NCBI RefSeq assembly: GCF_005144585.1
Contig: NZ_SSMQ01000073.1
Span: 1-64,000, forward strand
DNA length: 64,000 bases
Source of the DNA: Polyangium fumosum
GTDB lineage: Bacteria; Myxococcota_A; Polyangia; Polyangiales; Polyangiaceae
Direction: 5' to 3'
Under the pieces are notes generated by a model that was not told the DNA's origin, did no database searches, and saw only the letters and a list, made by a program, of their open reading frames with translations. Below, one piece after another: positions 60,827 through 64,000 of the stretch (the stretch's first letter is position 1; each line of letters opens with the position of its first letter). Both the position numbers and the translations under genes were made by a program.

Positions 60827-61825
60827 ATGAAAGCCGTTCTTTGCAAGGCCTTCGGGCCCCCCGCGTCGCTCGTCGTCGAGGATCTCCCGAGCCCCACGCC
60901 CGAAGCAGGCCAGGTGGTCGTCTCGGTCCACGCGGCCTCGGTCAATTTCCCAGACCTCCTCGTCATCCAGGACAAATACCAATTCAAGCCGAGCCTGCCC
61001 TTTTCGCCGGGCGGCGAGGTCTCCGGGATCGTCACGTCGGTCGGCGCCGGCGTGACGTCGCTCGCGGTCGGGGATCGGGTCGTCGCCTGGGCGCCGTACG
61101 GCTGCTTCGCCGAGGAGGTCGCGCTGGGCGAGGGGCAAGTGATCCAGGTGCCGGATGGGATCGACCACGTCACAGCCTCGACGCTGCTCGTGGCCTACGG
61201 GACCACGCACCACGCGCTCGTCGATCGGGCGGCGCTTCGGGCCGGCGAGACGCTCGTCGTGCTCGGCGCGGCGGGCGGCGTAGGCATCTCCGCCATCGAG
61301 ATCGGCAAGGTGCTCGGCGCGCGGGTCATCGCCTGCGCGTCGAGCGACGACAAACTCGAGGTGTGCCGGGCACGCGGAGCCGACGAGGTCGTGAACTACA
61401 GCCGCGAGGACCTGAAAGCACGGCTCAAGGCGCTCGCGCCGAACGGCGTCGACGTCGTCTACGACCCCGTCGGCGGCGCGTTCGCCGAGCCAGCGCTACG
61501 CGCAATGGCCTGGCGCGGTCGTTACCTGGTCATCGGGTTCGCCGCAGGCGACATCCCGAAGATCCCGCTGAACCTCACGCTGCTGAAGGGGTGCTCGATC
61601 GTCGGGGTCTTCTGGGGTTCCTTCACGATGCGCGAGCCCGAGCGTTATCGCGAGGGCCTCGCCGAGCTCTTCGGGTGGGTACGAGAAGGCCGCATCCAGC
61701 CGCACGTCGAGCAAACCTATCCCCTCGAACAGGCAAGCTCCGCGCTCTCCGCGATGGCCGAGCGGCGCGTGAAGGGCAAGGTCGTGCTCGTCACGGCGCG
61801 CGAGGCCGCCGCCTCGGCACGTTAG
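60827..61825 (+). CDS. NADPH:quinone oxidoreductase-type (zinc-free MDR) enzyme
   Basis: The 332-residue protein starts at ATG 60827. It has the medium-chain dehydrogenase fold without zinc ligands: MKAVLCKAFGPPASLVVEDL, VNFPDLLVIQDKYQFKPSLP, FSPGGEVSGIVTSVGAGVTS, the NADP motif VVLGAAGGVGISAIEIGKVL and the quinone oxidoreductase ending LEQASSALSAMAERRVKGKV. It probably reduces quinones or enones with NADPH. It is the last chromosomal gene before the second mobile element; the integrase gene converges on it after 79 bases. Confidence 0.9.
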   Translation: MKAVLCKAFGPPASLVVEDLPSPTPEAGQVVVSVHAASVNFPDLLVIQDKYQFKPSLPFSPGGEVSGIVTSVGAGVTSLAVGDRVVAWAPYGCFAEEVALGEGQVIQVPDGIDHVTASTLLVAYGTTHHALVDRAALRAGETLVVLGAAGGVGISAIEIGKVLGARVIACASSDDKLEVCRARGADEVVNYSREDLKARLKALAPNGVDVVYDPVGGAFAEPALRAMAWRGRYLVIGFAAGDIPKIPLNLTLLKGCSIVGVFWGSFTMREPERYREGLAELFGWVREGRIQPHVEQTYPLEQASSALSAMAERRVKGKVVLVTAREAAASAR

Positions 61826-61833
61826 GCGCGGAG

Positions 61834-61880
61834 CTGGGGCTTTGCCCCAGGCCCCAGGAGGGGGCTGTCCGCCCCAGGAA
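61834..61880. repeat. GC-rich palindromic repeat at the element border
   Basis: GGGGCTTTGCCCC, CCAGGCCCCAGG and GGGGGCTGTCCGCCCC follow each other and can form hairpins. Such units occur many times between genes in large myxobacterial genomes. It may act as a two-way terminator between the oxidoreductase and the convergent integrase gene. It lies exactly where the left end of the second element should be. Confidence 0.5.
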
Positions 61881-61904
61881 TCGACCCCCAACAAATCCGC
61901 GACG

Positions 61905-63227
61905 TTACCCCCCGCTCGCACGCTTTCCGGAACGATTCAGGAGCGAGGCAGGCAGCGGGGGGAAGACTTCTCCGACGTTGCGTCCCATGAGCTGGGCCTC
62001 ATCGAAGTAGACGTCGGTGGTCTCCTGCTTCTGGTGCCCGAGGATCCGGCGAAGCTCGATCGGCCCGTAGCGTCCCGACCGCGCAGCCCATGTCGCGCCC
62101 GTCGCCCGCAGCCCGTGCATGGTCAAGGGGATGTGCATCCTGGTTCGCTGGCGTAGGTCCGGGCGCGTCAGCCCCGCGCGATCGAGGTACATACGGAACG
62201 CGTCCGACACCTTGTAAACGTTGATCGGACAGATGAGCCCGCTCCCGCCCGCGTCGTCGATCATCACCCGCAAGAGTGGGATCACGTTTGGTTCGAGCGT
62301 GAACGATCTACCGCGCCCGTTCTTGGGCGCCTTCTCTCGCTTCCGCTTGCGATCGTACGAGCGAGAGATCGTGATCCGCTCGTGTGCAAGATCGATGTCC
62401 TCGCATCGCAGACGGGCGAACTCGCTCAGCCTGCACATGAGGTACACCGCGAGCGTGACGAGACGACGCGTTCGGATGGAGATCGCCTCGCATGCCACGA
62501 AGCGGAGAAATTCCTCGGGGTAGAAGCAAGCGCGCGTCTGCCTCTTCGGCGTGGGGGGGCCCTTCACGCCTAGCGCGGGATTGTCCGGCCGAACGTAAAG
62601 CTCGGGGTCTCCATCCTCGTCCGATGCCGCGGTGAGCATCGTGCGGAAGTAGGAGAAGTAGCGCGATGCAGTGTTCTCTGCGAGCCGATCAGCCGCTACT
62701 TCGTTGCGGAAGTAGGCGGCGACGCGTTTGACGTCATCGCGCGTGAGCGCCGCGAGCGGCTTCTCTCCGATCGTTCCGCCGTCCACCTTCACGCGGAGCG
62801 CATGCACCTTGAGGCCCGACGTGTAGGAGGATAGCGAACCGTTCCCGTGCTTATTGCGCCACGCGAGCCAGCGATCGGCGTAACTCTCGACCGTTTCGAG
62901 GAGCGATCCCGCCGCGCTGGCTGCGGTGGGGTTCGCCGCCGCTCCGCGGAGCAGAGCGTCACGGGGGACCAGCTCGATCGGCACCCAATCGGGCAAGCGC
63001 CCCTCCTCCGCCAGGCGAGCCAGCGCGAGGTCTGGACGGTCGGTGTAGAGCTTGGCCAGCTTGTCGAGATCGGCGTCGGTGGGGGGCCGACCGTTGATCC
63101 CCTTCGGGACAACGATCCCAGGCAGGCGCCGCTCCTTCACGCCCGGCACGGCCGACTGTGGAAGGGTGACGTAGACCAGGAAGTGATCGCCCGATCGCTT
63201 CCACGTGCCCTTGCGCGCTCGTCCCAC
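61905..63227 (-). CDS. Tyrosine recombinase (integrase)
   Basis: The 440-residue protein starts at ATG 63227. Residues about 110-220 are the SAM-like core-binding domain (ESYADRWLAWRNKHGNGSLS). The catalytic domain shows the first Arg in VYLMCRLSEFARLRCEDIDL, the Lys in a strand near RKREKAPKNGRGRSFTLEP, the HxxR box HGLRATGATWAARSG, and the second His and nucleophilic Tyr in LRRILGHQKQETTDVYFDEA. The N-terminal 100 residues are an element-specific arm-binding part. The gene would integrate an element that extends to the right of the window; it ends 79 bases from the chromosomal oxidoreductase. Confidence 0.92.
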   Translation of the reverse strand: MGRARKGTWKRSGDHFLVYVTLPQSAVPGVKERRLPGIVVPKGINGRPPTDADLDKLAKLYTDRPDLALARLAEEGRLPDWVPIELVPRDALLRGAAANPTAASAAGSLLETVESYADRWLAWRNKHGNGSLSSYTSGLKVHALRVKVDGGTIGEKPLAALTRDDVKRVAAYFRNEVAADRLAENTASRYFSYFRTMLTAASDEDGDPELYVRPDNPALGVKGPPTPKRQTRACFYPEEFLRFVACEAISIRTRRLVTLAVYLMCRLSEFARLRCEDIDLAHERITISRSYDRKRKREKAPKNGRGRSFTLEPNVIPLLRVMIDDAGGSGLICPINVYKVSDAFRMYLDRAGLTRPDLRQRTRMHIPLTMHGLRATGATWAARSGRYGPIELRRILGHQKQETTDVYFDEAQLMGRNVGEVFPPLPASLLNRSGKRASGG

Positions 63228-63307
63228 GGATCACCCTCCGATCCAGGGTGCCCGGGGCGCGCAGAAGTTGGACGCAAAATAGACGGATGCTACCCTATTC
63301 ATAGGTC

Positions 63308-63329
63308 AAACCTCGTGATTGCGGGGTTT
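63308..63329. terminator. Hairpin upstream of the integrase gene
   Basis: AAACCTCG and CGGGGTTT pair over 8 bases (one G-T pair) around a 6-base loop. It lies in the 203-base gap between the excisionase-like gene and the integrase gene and may be a terminator or part of an attachment or regulatory region. Confidence 0.35.
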
Positions 63330-63340
63330 GGCTCAGGGCT

Positions 63341-63367
63341 CCCGTGCATGTCTTCATCATGCATGGG
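63341..63367. repeat. Inverted repeat between xis-like and integrase genes
   Basis: CCCGTGCATG and CATGCATGGG pair over 10 bases with one weak pair around a 7-base loop. Together with the hairpin at 63308 it fills the non-coding gap; integrase or excisionase binding sites often look like this, but no direct evidence exists. Confidence 0.35.
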
Positions 63368-63430
63368 GGCCCGCCTTGTCATACCCCCTACCCGAGAAAC
63401 GCCCCCACGTCAAGGAAGAGGCCGGACGCC

Positions 63431-63832
63431 TCATCGGCGCGCCTTTCCTGTGCGTCGCGAGCGGCGCAGCGGAACGTGGTGACCGGCGGCCCGGATCGCC
63501 TCGTGCAATGCGAGCGCGTCTCCATACCCATCCGAGGCAGGCGCCTCGCGCGTCGAGCGATGCGGCGCGGTGGTCGCGCGAGATTCGATCCAGGCGTCAA
63601 CCTCGTCTTTGCGAGCCAGCACCTTGCGGCCGACCTTGGTTGCCTTGAATGCCCCTTCCCGCGCGAGCCGTAGGAATGCCGTCCGGCCCATCGGCGCGGT
63701 TTTCGCGTCGTAGAAGCCCCCGCCATTCCCGCTGGGACTCGCCTCGATTGCCTCGCGCATGATGCTCCCGGCATAGCGGAGCAACGTGGCGAGCGCCGCG
63801 ATCACCTCGGGGGGCAATTCGTGCGAGGCCAT
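63431..63832 (-). CDS. Excisionase-like helix-turn-helix protein
   Basis: The 133-residue protein starts at ATG 63832. Residues 45-85 hold a small winged helix-turn-helix of the excisionase/AlpA kind (MGRTAFLRLAREGAFKATKV, GRKVLARKDEVDAWIES), which reads DNA and bends it for excision. The basic tail (LRRSRRTGKARR) could add DNA contacts. It lies 5 bases after the partial gene at the right edge and upstream of the integrase, the normal xis-int order of an integrative element. Confidence 0.7.
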   Translation of the reverse strand: MASHELPPEVIAALATLLRYAGSIMREAIEASPSGNGGGFYDAKTAPMGRTAFLRLAREGAFKATKVGRKVLARKDEVDAWIESRATTAPHRSTREAPASDGYGDALALHEAIRAAGHHVPLRRSRRTGKARR

Positions 63833-63837
63833 CCGTC

Positions 63838-64000
63838 CTACCTCGCGATTTCGTTGAGGCGCCGCACCACCTCGGAAAGCACTCGCTCCGTCGCGCGGAG
63901 CTGGGCCCGGATTTCGCTGATACTCTTCTTCTGTGTTCGGACCTCTGCCGCCAGGCTATCAAACCGCAGCTTTATGACGTGCTGGAGGGGGGCCACCTTC
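63838..64000 (-). CDS. Partial small coiled-coil protein at the right edge
   Basis: A minus-strand frame is open from the right edge to TAG at 63838-63840. Its visible 53 residues (VIKLRFDSLAAEVRTQKKSI then SEIRAQLRATERVLSEVVRR) form a heptad-patterned helix. The start lies outside the window. It is followed after 5 bases by the excisionase-like gene, so both are in one operon of the second element. Confidence 0.55.
   Translation of the reverse strand, partial: KVAPLQHVIKLRFDSLAAEVRTQKKSISEIRAQLRATERVLSEVVRRLNEIAR

Noticed and set aside
1..64000. CRISPR arrays
   Set aside because: No regularly spaced direct repeats of 25-40 bases were seen; the only tandem array is the coding 9-base repeat at 59.35 kb.

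Overview
The window is high-GC DNA that reads like a myxobacterial chromosome (Myxococcota, probably Polyangiales). This rests on the strong GC bias at third codon positions, a secreted lipoprotein with Myxococcus-type cysteine-rich repeats (59.2 kb), many beta-propeller lipoproteins, and the recA-ssb pair at 57.5-59.1 kb. Most of the window is an accessory, defence-rich island. The conserved chromosome reappears at about 56.5 kb with a 5'-truncated comM, followed by recA, ssb, a lipoprotein gene and a quinone oxidoreductase gene. A second mobile element starts at about 61.9 kb with a tyrosine recombinase and an excisionase-like gene and runs off the right edge.

Layout. (1) 0-4.5 kb, minus strand: hypothetical genes, two tiny membrane peptides that are easy to miss and a RadC-like gene, typical mobile-element cargo. 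(2) 4.7-8.3 kb, plus strand: a coiled-coil/acidic protein, a DNA methyltransferase fused to an Mrr-like nuclease domain, and a DUF3800 protein. (3) 8.4-29.9 kb: a complete class 1 DISARM anti-phage system (drmD, drmMI, then drmA, drmB, drmC). Between drmMI and drmA sits a whole RiPP peptide cluster of about 7.7 kb: a C39-peptidase ABC exporter, two membrane-fusion proteins, a radical SAM/SPASM enzyme, two duplicated double-glycine precursor peptides, each followed by the same terminator, and a helical-repeat protein. (4) 29.9-33.6 kb: McrB/McrC type IV restriction. (5) 33.7-34.0 kb: a short IS21-like relic with two inverted ends. (6) 34.1-37.7 kb: an unusual fusion of a calcineurin-like phosphoesterase and an ATP-grasp ligase, overlapping a GNAT acetyltransferase. 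I consider this the best candidate for an undescribed system here. (7) 37.9-45.9 kb: an orphan type VI secretion cargo module (VgrG, aegerolysin-like effector candidate, lipoprotein, PAAR, a repeat protein, a broken HNH nuclease). (8) 46.1-48.7 kb: two intact HNH endonucleases and a membrane protein. (9) 49.2-54.4 kb: a small amino-acid-derived pathway (FAD oxidase, EamA exporter, methyltransferase, ProC-like reductase) split by a complete IS630-family element. (10) 54.4-56.5 kb: decayed DNA with a ricin-lectin fragment, a tRNA-like relic and an HTH gene, ending at the comM junction.

How the parts relate. DISARM, McrBC, the methyltransferase-nuclease fusion, DUF3800 and the HNH proteins form a classic defence island. 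The nested RiPP cluster and the T6SS module are both inter-bacterial weapons, so the island mixes anti-phage and anti-competitor functions. All functional statements come from motifs read by eye in the translated sequence; no database search was run.
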